From NCBI RefSeq assembly GCF_022458985.1, contig NC_061774.1, forward strand, positions 5,818,616-5,882,615: a stretch of DNA of 64,000 nucleotides, in the 5' to 3' direction. Positions 1 through 14,471 of the stretch are shown in pieces (within the stretch, counting starts at the first letter, position 1; every line of letters starts with the position of its first letter). A program made the position numbers and the translations under genes. This DNA is from Mugil cephalus. Its lineage: Eukaryota > Chordata > Actinopteri > Mugiliformes > Mugilidae. Below the pieces are notes generated by a model that did not search any database, was not told the origin of the DNA, and saw only the letters and a list, made by a program, of their open reading frames with translations.

Positions 1-3000
1 CTAGTGCGCTCCTGTCAGAATAATCTCATCTATGATGAATTCCTCTTCCCGTCCCTGCTGGCGCTGCTCACTGGCCTGTCCGACTCTCAGGTCCGAGCCT
101 TCAGGCACACTAGTACCCTTCTTGGTAAGCTGGCATAAAGTAGACACACATACGCGCACACACACACATACACGCAATGATTTCTACAGTTTATTTTGCT
201 GATAAATAAAAAACATTTTTCTTCATTGGGGTTAAAAACTTACACTTGATGTCCAAAATACAATCGGACTGATAAATGACCTATTATATAGGTCATTTAT
301 ACCTTTTGATAGATTGATTTTGCCACACAACAAAAAGAAGATCAGCAGCTTGTCAATAATGTGATTAGGCTGTTAAGTATCATACATTATTGGCAAGAAT
401 TTACTCGTTTCTTAAATACAAGATACATTGTGGCTCTAATGTGACTAATGCTTTTACTGGGAGTACCTTTTCCCCAAAGGTAGAAAATAATGGTTTATCT
501 TGTTAGTTTTTTTCTGTAAATTGGAGCAAAACGACTCATGTTGATAGATGCAGCACTGTCAGTGTTGTGTAGACTCTTATTTTATTTTTCTTTATTAGCC
601 ATGAAGTTGATGACGGGGTTAGTAGAAGTGGCTGTGGTTGGGTCGGTTCGGCTACAGACCACCCAGCGACGGTACGACGTGGAGACCAGGGCGCATGACA
701 GATCCTCTGATAGACTGGCTGAGCTTCAGGCCACCATCAATGAGGTGAGACATGCAAAAATACTGAGTCCAGTGCAAACACACACACACAGTGTACATAA
801 ACATGAAGGTCATGACATCGGAGCAATGATGTCGCCTTTATACAAAGAAATGGATGATAGCACCAAGGATAAATGTCCAAGTGTTCAAAGCAATATTTCT
901 GAAATATACAAACTGACCATGTGGTTGGTTTTAAATGGTTTGATTAGAAGAGAACATTCAGCCAGAGTACATAATTTACTTGATACCGTTTCAGATCTTT
1001 CTCTCCAGATTTGGAATTATGGGAACAACAGTTAGTACAAAGCCTGGAAGCTGGACTAACTTCCCCGCATACAGATGTTTTGTGGCATAAACCTGGTCTG
1101 GAACCACTCTGGCCCAGAACACAATCAGTTTCCATCAAAACCCACCCAAACAATCGAATTGTTTTGGTGGGTTTTATGCAGTGACACACAATGTCTCTGA
1201 TGTAGGATTATCCAGTTCAGGTATTTTTTTCTCTGTATCAGTTGAAACATAATTAAATGTAAATGCTGTGTAATTCGTATCAAAGTATGAGTCTGGCTAA
1301 GGCCAGTTTTGAAGCTCAGTGCTGTGTCTTTGTTCGTCACCATCTTGCCAGTGCTGGACTTCACGACACTGGCTGGTGATGTCAAGGCTAATACCTTACT
1401 AGCAACTTAAGACTGTACCCACTTCCCTAATTCTATAAACGAAAGCCCTAATATAATTAAGGCTTGTATTGAGTTGTGCAAAAGTCCACCCCTCTACACT
1501 TGTTATGAATAATGAAATGGTCTATAGAGACAGCACTTCCTCAGGTTGGGTGATATCATTTCTCCTTGTCTAGTAACTGCACTGATAATTATTGCTGACT
1601 TGAACGATTGGCTGGTGTATGAAAAAATCATTTGAGTTACTGACGTATTCTTGTATATATGTGAGTATGGCTGCATCTATTTTCTATGTTGCAGTTGCGA
1701 GAGAACAGTGAAGAGCTCTCCTCCATGATGAACGCAACTTTCCGTGGTGTGTTTGTGCACCGTTATCGGGACAGACTCCCTGAGATCCGGGCAGCATGCA
1801 TTGAGGAGTTGGGCCTTTGGCTGAGAAAGGACCCCGAGAACTTCCTAAACGATGGATGTCTGAAATACCTGGGATGGACCCTGCATGACAAAGTAAACAC
1901 AAATACGAAGGGCAAAGTGTTACTATGAAGTCATTCCTTTACTATTTACAGTGGGAAATATCATGTGTAACAGCAGTAGCACATGTCTGTCTTCTGGCCT
2001 CCACAGACCAACGATGGAGACTCCGTTGACAAGCCCTGAATTGTATAGGGAACTGTTTCTGAATTAAGCAGCTTCTTTTATTTTGATATTCATGCTGTGT
2101 AGGCTCTGAGTGCTTCTCACACGAGACAATGCTGCTGAATATCTGCAGACAGACACCAGAACCGCAAACAGAAATGTCCACTATGAACGCACCTGGGAAT
2201 TAGTTTGATTCAGGTTATAGAAAGTGTTTTATTGTACCTCTCTTTTCTCAGCAAAGTCCAGTGCGTCTACAGTGTGTACGTGCCCTGCAGCATCTGTACC
2301 AGGAGAAGGAATTCATTGGCCGCCTGGAGCTTTTCACCAGCAGATTTAAAGTGAGGCTTCCCTCTGGATTGGATTCAGCGCCTCATTTAATGCGTCTTTT
2401 CTCCCCCTGTTTTCCCCCCGTCTGTTTGTCTGTCTCAGAATCTTCCTTTAATCTATTGTTTCAGCTTTTTGTATTGTTTCTTTTATGCTGTCTGTCCATG
2501 TCTCTCCTCCCAATATTTAACGCCTTCTCCCCACATTTCCTTGCCTGTTCCCGTTTGTTGTTATGGTCTCATCCTTTGTCTGGGCATGTGTCTGGATGCA
2601 TTAATTGCTGCCAATTACTGATGGTTAATAAGCTCTTCTCAAACACATAAAACCCCTTCTGAGCCACATGTGCAGCCGCAGATAAATGTTTTTTTTATGC
2701 CGTGGCTTAGTGTCTGATCAGAGGGAGTGTGTGGGTGTGGGTACATTTATGCCTGTCTGTGCATACAGTACAGTGTCTGTTTTTTTGGCGTGATTACATG
2801 TTAGTCTGTGTGTGTGTCTGTGCCACTCCATGTCTGAATGTGCGTGTGTGTGTGTTCAGGAAAGGATTCTCAGCATGGTGCTGGACAAGGACCCAGACGT
2901 GGCAGTGGAAGTGGTCAATCTCTTGCTGCTGATTCAACAGTGAGGGATTTTTTTTTGTCTTTGTGCCATTTTGAGAAATGTACAATTTAAGAATTTCATC

Positions 3001-6000
3001 TCAGGAGACCAAAACAAACCAAATATGGTAAATATTACTGGTCTAATGTGTGGCCTTTTTAGCTGTTCAGACTGAAGAGTCGTATTTTGAGTTTCAAACA
3101 TGTGAAACTGCTACCTAATACTTGGATATTTTGTCTTTGTGCCTTATTAGGGCTGCTACAATCAATATTTGTTCAATTAATCTATCATTTATATTTTATA
3201 TTAATAGTTGATTAATCCTTTAGTAAATTCACTGCACAAGTATATAATAAACATTACATTTACCATTAAGAGTATTTTTTTAAATGAAAAATTAGTTCTA
3301 ACATATTTTAGCATCAGTGAAGAAACCAAAGACGAAAACAAGAGCTTTGAGAACCTTGAAGAAAACAAAGCTTTGTTTTCTCTGCATTGCCTTTAATTAG
3401 CAAAGATATTGTTGAGTGTGTTTTAGCTTGATTGGCTTGTGTTTAATTGTAGATAAAAAATGTTTCTACATTGTTTTTAAAAGGCCTTTTCTACAGACAG
3501 TCTATAATTTGCGAATGCAGTGGAAAGCAGTGTTGCCATACCACCCATTAGCATCTTCTACATACATACATCTTAATCTGTCTCATTTTAAAGAATCCCT
3601 GCACCTTTAATGATCAGTTTGGGGATTTTTTTGTCAGTCTTAGCATACTTTGTAGTGGGAGCCACCATAATTCAGAAGGACATAAGCATTGGGATACATC
3701 GGCGTATTCATTTTGCCTTAATGAGACACTCATCAAAACCAGAGTAAAAAAAAACATTTTATGTGAGAAAGCCAAATGCTCACTCAAGTGTGATGATCAC
3801 TTGTGATTGTGAAAACACTCTTTGTCATATTTGCTAATGATTCACAGCGTGAGGTTGCCAACACCCTGCACTCGTTTAAGTGTGAATTTCGTGCTTTTAG
3901 GCTTAATCAAAAATAGATGTAAAATGTGGGAATGAAATGCCTGATGATTAAAGATCTTTGGATTATATGTAACAAATATCTGTACAATGTTCAAAAGAAA
4001 TGGCAGAAAAAAAAAATCGGGAAAAAATAATATAGTGCTTAATGAACAGCGTTTTTTGACTTTATTTAATTAATGTGTGCAACTTAGTTTCTCCTTTTAA
4101 TGTGTTTGTACATGCAGGTGGACAGAGGAAGGTCTGAAAGAGGATGAGTGTGGCCACATCTATCCCCTGGTTTACGCCTCACACCGAGGCCTGTCGTCTG
4201 CAGCCGGTGCCTTCCTCTACAACAAGTACGCTTTCATCTCACAATGTTGGACAAATGTATTCACAACTGCTGCCTCTTTTGCTTTAAGGTGCAGTTTTGC
4301 ATGTGTAACTCATTTTGAATTTAACAATCACTCTGTTTGTTGTTATGTCATGATACTAACACTGCCACTGTGTCATAACCTCATTCCTGCAATTAGTTAA
4401 TTGTTTATATTTGGTTCATCCAGCATGAAAGTTACTTATGCATGTTTGTCAGGCTGAAAAGTGTGATTCCCAGTGAAAACCAGGAGAATCAAAAAAGCAA
4501 GAATGCAGCCTTTGTTCAAATCCTCATCGCCTTCTACATCCAGAGTGAGGTAGCGTTTGTTTCCATCTGTGTCTCATCTCTGTTCCGCTTCTTCTTTGTG
4601 TCACCATGTCCAAATCAAAACAACTGGTTATTATTATAACAGTATGTATGTATAAGCTCTTATTACATCGGTACTGTTATTTTTAAGAAGCAGGGACTGA
4701 CTAAAGAGGCTAAAATGTCTGGTTCAGAAGTAAAACTATAGTCACTGATGCACTGGTGCTTGACACCTGAAGTAAATCTAAGACACTATCTTTACCAGTT
4801 CCATGATCATGGGACGTACCTGGTGGACAGTCTGTGGGCTGTGGCAGGCTCTGAGCTGAGAGACTGGGAGACAATGACAGAAATGCTGCTACAGGACACT
4901 GGTGAGAAGATAAAACTGTCACCTGTGATTCCTCTCTATTACTCCAGCATAACTTATCTTACTGGTGTGTTTAGATTGCAGATGAAGACAGCAAAGTTAG
5001 TGGCACCTGCTCTTTTTTTGTTTTTGTTTTTTTATGCTCTCAGATCAGACCTTTTTGTTTGTCAGGTCTGATGTATGAGGAAGAGGGGGCGCTCATAGAG
5101 CTGATGATGTGTGCTATGAGGCAGGCAGCACATGCAACCCCACCTGTCGGCCGAACCCAAGGCAAAAAGGTGGGAGAAACGTACTGTACATACATAATCT
5201 TCTGTTGCCCCCCAAAAAAATAGGCAAATTATTCTGTGATACTAAAAGTTTTGAGTCTCCCAAATGCATACATGAAATATATGTACCATATGTACCAGGT
5301 CATGGGTATAAATATTAGTTCCTGTTCTTATACATTTGTTATTGTTTCCTCAGATTTGATTTTCATCCTATTCCAGAACAGATATCATTTACTTAACAAC
5401 ATTTCCTAAGTACGCCTGAAATCATTCTAACCAGAGATTTAAATACAACTGTTTACACAGCACAATATGAATATATATGCATTAACATGCTTGTCACGTT
5501 GCCTAATGTTTACCCAGAGTAGGGGATTGAACAGATCACACCAGCCCCCTCAGTCTGATTGATTCCTTCTAGTGGGTCAGTCTGATCAAACCAAAGCACA
5601 TGAGCAAATAAATAAATGTGAAGAGCTGAGGGTGAATTCAACCACCTTTTCAATATTTACAAGGCTGTGAAACATCTTAAACATTTCTTGAACATAAAAT
5701 TGATTATTATTTTGAACACAGAGGAACACGTTTGTATGTGTATTTGTTTCTCTGTTTCTCTCATGTGCTACTGGACTATTTCCTGGTTGTTACCGTGAGA
5801 TTAGACCCTGAGTATGAAGGCTAGGAAGATCCAGGAACAAGACAAGAGACGTATCACCACACACTTCATCCCCTTACTGCCACAGCTGCTGGCAAAGGTA
5901 TAGAGCTCTTACTATCTATACAAAGACATTATTTGTGTTGTCATTGCACATTAATGCTGAGCTGGTGTTTTTATTGACCTGCAGTACTCAGCAGATGCAG

Positions 6001-9000
6001 AGAAGATGACGCTGCTTCTCAAAGCTCCCCTCTACTTCCAGTTAGAGATGTACAGCAGTGCTAAGTGGCTGGAAAAGGTAAAAAAAATGGTCAGAAATAT
6101 GTGAATGGCTAAATCATTAGAATTAACTCTCTTTAGAAAGAGAACAAGAAACAAATGGTAATCATATAACCAGTTGAACCACCGTGAGATAATTTTTAAA
6201 GTAGTAGTCATATTCCTGTGACGGTAGCCAGCAGATGTTGGACTAGTACTTCAGCTGATTGTTACTTGCTCTCTCAGCACCTGGACCTGCTGCTGTCCCA
6301 GATATGTAGGATCATAGAGAAGCACACCGAGGTCACTGTGCTGGAAGCTTGTGCCCATCTGGCCAGCACTCTCTGCTCTGACTGTTACACCTTTTCCTCC
6401 CGTGTACACCTGGCATTCAGCCAGCTGTTGGATCATCTGACCGAATGTTTCTGCACCAACTTAAACGACATGCTGCAGGTGACAAAACGTTGTGTTTTGC
6501 CTGATATGGCCTTGTAGGAAATGGTTCCATGGGACCCAGTTTGACTTTAACAAATTAAAGTCAAATTAACAGCAACACTCATTATACTTATTAAATAAAT
6601 ATGACCTCCACAAAATTGTGATGGACCAATTTATTGGTATACTAATGGTGATTGGTAAAGTACTGGTAGCTGTAGATGTCCCACTTCATATTTGTCGTAC
6701 TATTGAATTACCATATAATTGATTTCAGATGTCTACAGGAGCATAAAGAAACTATAAGTTTTAGACATGCATAACAATGGTGTTAATAAAAGCATATCTT
6801 TTTCAGTGAAAAGTTTAAGTGCATCGTTTAACTGCATCGTATCTCTCCCCTCATGAGTGTGTGATTGTAAACCCAGGGTACTGCTGATGAGGGTGACACA
6901 TATTGTGCAGCCATCGCCTTGAAGAGGATTGCGGCTTTGAGCAGGTGAGTTCTTATATTTAACACATAGACGCAATACTGACTACACCTGACAGTGAAGT
7001 GTGTGACCATGTCCTGTTTGTGTGTGAATTTTTTCCAGTGCTAAAGACCTGACTGGCTGGAAGCTGTTTCACCCCTGCCTTAAGTTACTGAAGAGCAGGA
7101 TTGAGTCCAGGGAGTTTAACGAGGAGGTTTATGACTGTTTCATATTTGATGGAGATTGTTGTGAATTTTGTTATTTTATTATTGTGTCAAATAATAAGCA
7201 AGATGGGGTTGCCAGTGTTGGCATCCTGAAGTTGAAAATTGATCACGTAAAGAACAATTGCTTCACAAACGAAGCTTATTTGAACAGTTGTTTATTGACT
7301 ATTTTGCAATCAAGCGTGTTTCAAGAGTGTTTCATTTTTATCATGACAGTATTTGTTTCAGATAGCGAACAGATTTGAAGGTTTAAGGGAAAATATTTTC
7401 TATGTACACTCACTTGCAACGTCTAGTTTATGGTGCTGATAAACTGAAAAGTGTTTCTGTTATTCAGCCCAGCCCACTGACTAAAATTGCATTGTCAAAA
7501 TAGTGGAAACATGTTGGTACAATACAATAGTTTTACAAACCACAGCCTCCACAATGAAGTTGGATCCACAGCTCAGTTATTTTAAACAAACGCTGGACAC
7601 CATAAACTTCGTGAAGCTATGATTTAGTGCAGGGCTGTTATATTAGAATCCATTCATTTTCACTAATGTACCTAATTAGCTCATCTTAACTCCCCTCTGT
7701 TTTCAGCTCATGGTGTCGGCTCTGAAGTGTGCAGCCTTTCACCTGATGTGGGCCAAAGTGAATGTGGTCAACTCCAAGCCCCCCGAGGTGCCTTGTTGTT
7801 TTATGTGTCAGCAATTAAAAATTCTGAAAGTTTGACCATCACTCACTCAGCGATGTTGATAGGATCTATCTATCAATGTACATGATCAATACCTCTATAG
7901 AGCTCTTCTGGTCTGGTCTGTTCAGCGACAGCAGACATGTAAGGCAGCAGTCTGAGTCTGAGCAGAGCGTGACGGAGCCCACAGTGACACTTACTTCCCA
8001 CTGGTTCACTCTTTCTCTTGCTGTTTGAATTTATTTTTTGTTCGTCTCATTTTAGCTCTTTCCTGTGTTTAATCTTTGCTCACCTTATCATTCTGCTCTC
8101 TTCTGAGCTCATTTTCACTTTTTCTGCTGTTTTTTTTTTTTTCTCACTCTCGTTTTCACACCCTGAGTGTGTCATTATTACTCATGCAGCCATTTAAGTG
8201 TTTTCATTAACAGGGAGACAACACACAGATCCATGTTGTCTGTTTTCATTACTCAAACACCAAAGACAGTCAGTAACGATGGCTGGTGAATTGTATTTGT
8301 CAGTGCACACTAACTCAAAATGATCAGTAATTATTTTGAATAGTTAAAAACCTCTCAAAGTGTGTTGCCAACAACTTAAGCCACATGGGTGCTGTTCTTA
8401 CAGTTTAATTTCAAATATACGATTTGTTTTAAATGCAACTCAAATACAAGAGAAATTTGTTTTTAATTCAGTTTGATGCTGATCCACAAGGAACTGAATT
8501 TAGCTGTGTATTTCCTTACAGATGAAAGTTATTGCCTTGCACAATAATCCTTTAGCACACACTAATTGAAACGTAAATAAATGTCAGATTTTTGTCCTTC
8601 CATCCCTTCACTCTCTCCCAGGAGGAACTGAGACGCCTGAGGAAGGAGGTGCGTTCGTTCTGCAGCGTCTGTCAGACATGTTTGGCTCTGAACCTGGCTG
8701 AGGTCAGAGATCAGGTAAGAGCTTTGTTACAGTGAACATCCTTCCACTAAGACTGGAGCAGTGTTGTTTGTGCAATAAAGGCTTAAAGACTTTTGTTGTC
8801 AATACAAAATTGTTGACCTACAGTAATTTTGTGACAGACTGTTACAGAATGAAGCATCAGAAGTTTAGGACCAAAGTCTTTGTAGCGCTGCTGATTTTTC
8901 CAGTAGCAAATGCAACTGGAATAGGTGGAAGAGTTCTGAATGTTCTTGCTTTTCTGGTCGTATCACTCTGGAGTACAAAGTTATCACCTTGCATGCAGAA

Positions 9001-12000
9001 ACATGCCTTTTCAAAACATGACAGGAGTTTATGTGGATAATATGAATGATAAGTGTCCCTCCATGTTTAAATACTTTTCAAAATTTATGTAGAGACTTGC
9101 TATTCCTAAGTTATGCAACACAATCTAACTGATATTTTAGACAAAGGTTGAGGTCAACATAGATGTAAATGTTGTTCTTTGGCTACAACAAGTAATGGGT
9201 TTGCTCTTCCATCTACAGGCGTTTTTGCAGCTGTGTGACTTGCTGCTGTTGTACAGCGTGACTTCGGTCCGCTCCGAACCCGCCCTCCAAGCACTCGTCC
9301 ACTTGCCATCTGATGCGCTGCGTTCTGAGCTGGCTGCTTTCCTTATAGACTACGTCTTCACTGATGCTGACGATGCCGAGCTCAATGGTATTTTGACACC
9401 AACAGACAAAATAACGCCTACTCTTTATAAATATTAACATGAACTGTGCTACTTTCCACACTGTTGTCTGGCAGTGTTCAACTGAGCACTTTCTCAAACA
9501 TAACTCATCCACCAAGAAAAATAACAGAGTGCTCCCAAAGGACTCTAACCTCATCTGTGCCTCCGGACATAGTGTTTGATGTCTTGTTTTGAGAGTCTTC
9601 TTCTGTAACTAATCTCTTTTTCTGTTTCATGATGTTCTTCAATTCCCGAGATAAATACCAGCTACCTTGTATTAGAAGCTGTACGTCTTTCCTGTTTGCT
9701 CCGTGTCTTTCAGTGCCTTATAAACACCTGAATGTTTGCTTTCTGCCTCAACATTTCTAAATTTAACATCTCATCGCTTGTTCCTCCATCTTTCCCTTTT
9801 CATTTCCTCTAACTCTGCTCTCCTGTCTAGATGAGGATGAGGAGGAGAAGAAGATCACTAATCTCCAGAAGAAGCGCAACCAGCTGGCAGGCTACTGTAA
9901 GCTGATCGTCTACGGGGTGCTGGACCTCACGGCCGCCACTGATGTCTTCAAGCACTACAGCAAGGTGGAGGGACCGTTTATTGTTTAGTCTCTTTAGCCC
10001 AGCCATATCACACACACACACACATTGGAATCTTTCATTTTGCTAAAATATAGCCAGTGTCTTTCTGATTGGACTGCTGACTCTGACCCTTTGTCAAATC
10101 TTCTGTCAATATTTCAGTTTTATTGTTGCTAGGTTAACAAACAGGAGCTGTGTGTGTGAAGTGGTGAGATAGTAAATGTTAGCGACCATGTTAAAACTGA
10201 CTTTGGACATCACTCGCCTTTTCACCAATTTTCAATTTTATGTATGGCTGTTTCCTCTGCCGTACACACAGCTGTTGATTGTATGACTGTGAAGAATCAT
10301 AATTTACAAGTTTTCGAAGGTTAATCTATGATATTGATGACCCACATGCCCATTGTTTGCCTAACTTGGCAACAGTAAAGGTGAACTTTGCGCATATAAA
10401 AGCAAAATAAGGTTTTAGTGATCGTCAGACAAAATGTTCAAGAAATAGACTGTCTCTTTTGAGGAGTCTGGTGGGTTAGGAATATAAAAAATATAAGCTG
10501 TAAGAGAGTGGAGGAGGGTGAGAAAATCTGTTATGGAACCAGCGAGGTGCTGAATGAGTCAGAGATGACGGTGGCTAAAAGAAGCATAGATGGTTCAGAA
10601 AGACGTTTTAATTTCTATATTTTCAGACATTCAGTAAATAGATTGATGATTGTCTCTTGTCTTGTTTTCTCCAGTACTTTAAAGACTTTGGGGATATCAT
10701 TAAGGAGACAGTGAGCAAGACCAAGCTCATCAACCCCATCCAGAGCGCCAAGACTCTCTGTCTGAGTCTGCAGCAGGTGTGCATTTACATGTCACAAATC
10801 GGCCTCTAATTATTTCTTTCTGAGCGTCTGTATTGTTTAGGGCGACTCACTGGAACGATGTGGGAGGGTTGTAGTGGGGGTGAGGAGGAGGAGAGGTGAG
10901 GCAGTGATGCTGTGTAAGGTGAAATGTGCACACTGATGTTAAAAAACACAACAGGAGGTTAGTTACTAGTGTCAGCTGGTACAGCAGCAGTGGATGGGAC
11001 ACAGCTCATGGATGATTTGAAACTATTCATAATGTGAAAAATCAGCTCTGAATATAAAGATATGAAACACATAATCTGTGTGAGTTGAGGAAGGAAAGAA
11101 ATCCTTATTGCTCATCTAGGAATTTTAAGTTTTCTTCAGCATCAATGTAATCCAAGGCCAGCTTTGTGAATCTCCTTAGATCATAGATAAAATAACAGGT
11201 CATGGCCAGTGGTTCCAGTTTTCTAAAAAGTAATTAGTAGTAAAACAACAGGCCTCAGATTGTAGCAGGTAAAAAACTGATCCATGATTGCATTGTACTT
11301 CCTTCCACGTTTTCCTTCTTGCCCCTTCTCTTGAGAGTTAAGTCATTTGGCTGTGCTCAGTTTAGTTTTGTTTCCATATCAGAGAAAAATCTTTGCACTG
11401 AAAAATAGCAGCTACTTAAACCTGACAGATGTTTCTCAGTGTGTTACAAACATTCTGCATTGTTTCAATTTGACCACATCAGCAAAAAGAACACCACGTC
11501 CTCAGTGAGTCATGGTGGTCACAGCATCATATTTGAGGCTGACTTTCCTCTGCAGAACCTTCTGCTAGAACGTTGAAAACGAAAAGAGCCTTCACTGCTC
11601 AGCTTGACAGTGACCCACAGCACACATCCAAATCAGCAAAGAAACGCCTTCAAGAAAAAGATGTGCATTTTGAAAGGACCCAAGTCTGAGGCCTGATCAT
11701 ACATGAATCATGAAATTTGTGTGGGGACTTGGAAAGAGAGCAGTGCACAGGAGAGGCCCTCACAACTTGACAGATCTGGAACATTTTTGAAAAGAAGAGA
11801 GAAAAAATGTTCCCAAGTCAAGATGTGCCAAACTGATCCTGTGCAAATAAGACTGAGCTGTAAGAAACCAGAAGCATCATGTTTGTTTTCAGTAGAATTT
11901 CATTGGTTGTACATTTTTTAAACAAAAATGTAAAAGTTCTAATGTGATTCATCTTCGCCTGTTTTTTTTAAATCATAATTTCTATCTAATAATGTATAGG

Positions 12001-14372
12001 TGGTGTAGATTTTTACATCCACCTTATGAGCTACCAGAACTTTGAGATGATTTATATCAGAGATACGTATATATCCTCAGTGGTTTATTTACAGCATCTA
12101 GCAAATATCCAGCAGCACATATTTCTATTAGTTTGACATACAAACACATCTCAACTGTAAATGTTTTTAGAATTACTATCAGTCCTTGAATTTCTTAGTA
12201 CTTTGCATAGTTAACTAACCATTAAAACAAGTGGTACATTCTCTCCATATCTGTAGAACTGTTTGAACAGTTGTGTCTCTATGTGAAGTCATGTCTGTGT
12301 GTGTTCAGATGTTCTCAGAGATGGTTATCGAGGAGCGCGGCAAACAGGATCTCAGTGAGATTAGAGACTTGGCCAAGAGGCTCGCTATGAGCTTTGGCAT
12401 CGATCTCCATCGCGTCCGCAAACCACTGGTGGCCCTGCACATGTCAGTAACATTTCTCTTGACAAACACAAACAGACTCACAAACTCATGACCTTATTTA
12501 TGCATTTTTTTTTTTTTTTTAATTTTCAGTGGCAATTTTAGAAGTCACCATAGCTTCATTAGCATAAAAGAAACATAATGTATTTACAGACTATTTACAT
12601 TATCATTAACTCTGTGTTATGGGTCTCTAACATCTGTTTGTTCTGTTCTCATTTTATCATGTCTTTTTGTTTTTGTGTGTGTTTGCTGCCAGGGACGGTA
12701 TACGTTTTGGATTGCGAGCGTTGGAGGAGGGAGAGGAGCAGCATCCAAATGTGGCCTTCTTCGAGATCCTCAGCGAGTTCAGTTTCAAGCTGCTGCAACA
12801 GGACCGCATCGAACTGTGAGAAGCAGAAACACAAATATGTTGACTCACAGTGGGAGCAGCCTTTTTGCTCATATTTCTGTCAGCTCTTAGTTGCTTACGC
12901 ACTGGATCTCAGTTCAGACATACAGTTAATGGTACTGCCTTAACAGAGTCATCATCATATTGTCTGAATCTAGTGTTTCCAGGACTGTCAAAAGAAAAAA
13001 ATACACAGTAATCAGTGTTTACGTTTTCATTCTTTTCATATAGTTAGTGTATTAAAGGTGGTGTTTGTTTGATTTGGATTCAGTATCTCTGGCACAAATC
13101 CAATAAACCCAACAAATGGAAAACATTAACAAAGGTTTCCATGCTCTTTGTCCTCATCCCTTCCCAGAGTTGCTTTTCTGAAATCAGAGTGTCCCGATGC
13201 TGCCCTCTCCTGGCCACCAGTCGGACTCTACCATCGCTCTTTGCTGTCTCGCTCCACCTCCAGGTTCAGAGAGCAGGAGGTGGAAGATGATGCTTTATCC
13301 CCACCTGATACTCCTGTAGCAAAACGCAAGAAGACTACAGCTCAGGGTGACACACATATGACACAAAACATTGGAAACACTTTCCATATTTATTTTTTTA
13401 AAATGTGTTACTTACTACTTACATTGTTTGAGCAAGCGGTTGGAAAATTCTGTCTTAGCTTTGATTCCTCCCATTAGCAAAGTAACTGTTAATGGAGATT
13501 AAGTGGCTGAAGAAAACTTGACAGTTCTCTGTTCCCTATTCTGTCTTATCAATAGTCAAAAGTCAGATAAGTTTACTTTGCAGTGATTTGGTATGTTTGC
13601 TTGGCATATGGCCTAAATGATCCACCTTTCACTGACTAATTGCTTCTTTGCCTACTACACACCTGTCTTTGTGTTTGTGAGTCAACCGTGCAGGTGCTGT
13701 GATTGTATCTTCTGTGGCTTTGTAACCTCTTAAAATTAATTGCAATAATTAACAATCCTCTGCACCGGCTTCTGTCTTCCTCCAGGCTCGGTGTCCAGCA
13801 CCACTAGAGGATCTTGGCTGGAAAATAGCAGCATCCCCAGCAGCCTGTACACACCTGCCATCACCTCCACCATCCAGAAACAGCCAGCCAAGCAGCTGGC
13901 CTCCAAGAAACCCAGAGCCACAGAGTCTGATGTTGGCAGCGTCCTAACTGAGCTGGAGTCAGAAGAGGAGTTCTCCCCGGGGTAGGCTCTGTTGCAGTAT
14001 CAAAGCAGTTTGGAAAGTCCTGCTGGAAATTTTCATGGTTCAATTACTCTCTGTTAACCAGCCAGTGGTTGGACAGCGTCTGCTGTGTCCTAAATGATGA
14101 ATTTGTCCCTTATTAACCAGGTCAGCTTTGGAATCAGTCAGAGACAAATGACTCAAAGATTTCTGCCAAAGTTTACCTTCTGTCGCTCTTCAGGTCACAG
14201 ATGCGAAAGGTGAAGCCGACCAAACGACTCTCGCTCTCTTCCAGCAAGACTGTGGCCGGCAAGGAGCAGCAGGACCTCAACTCCAACCTCAACTTGTACG
14301 TATTTACAAAATGTGAATACTTGTTCTCATCATGTGGAAGCTGTTTTCAGCCAGGTGTGATCACATAGAATC

Positions 14373-14471
<99 letters not shown>

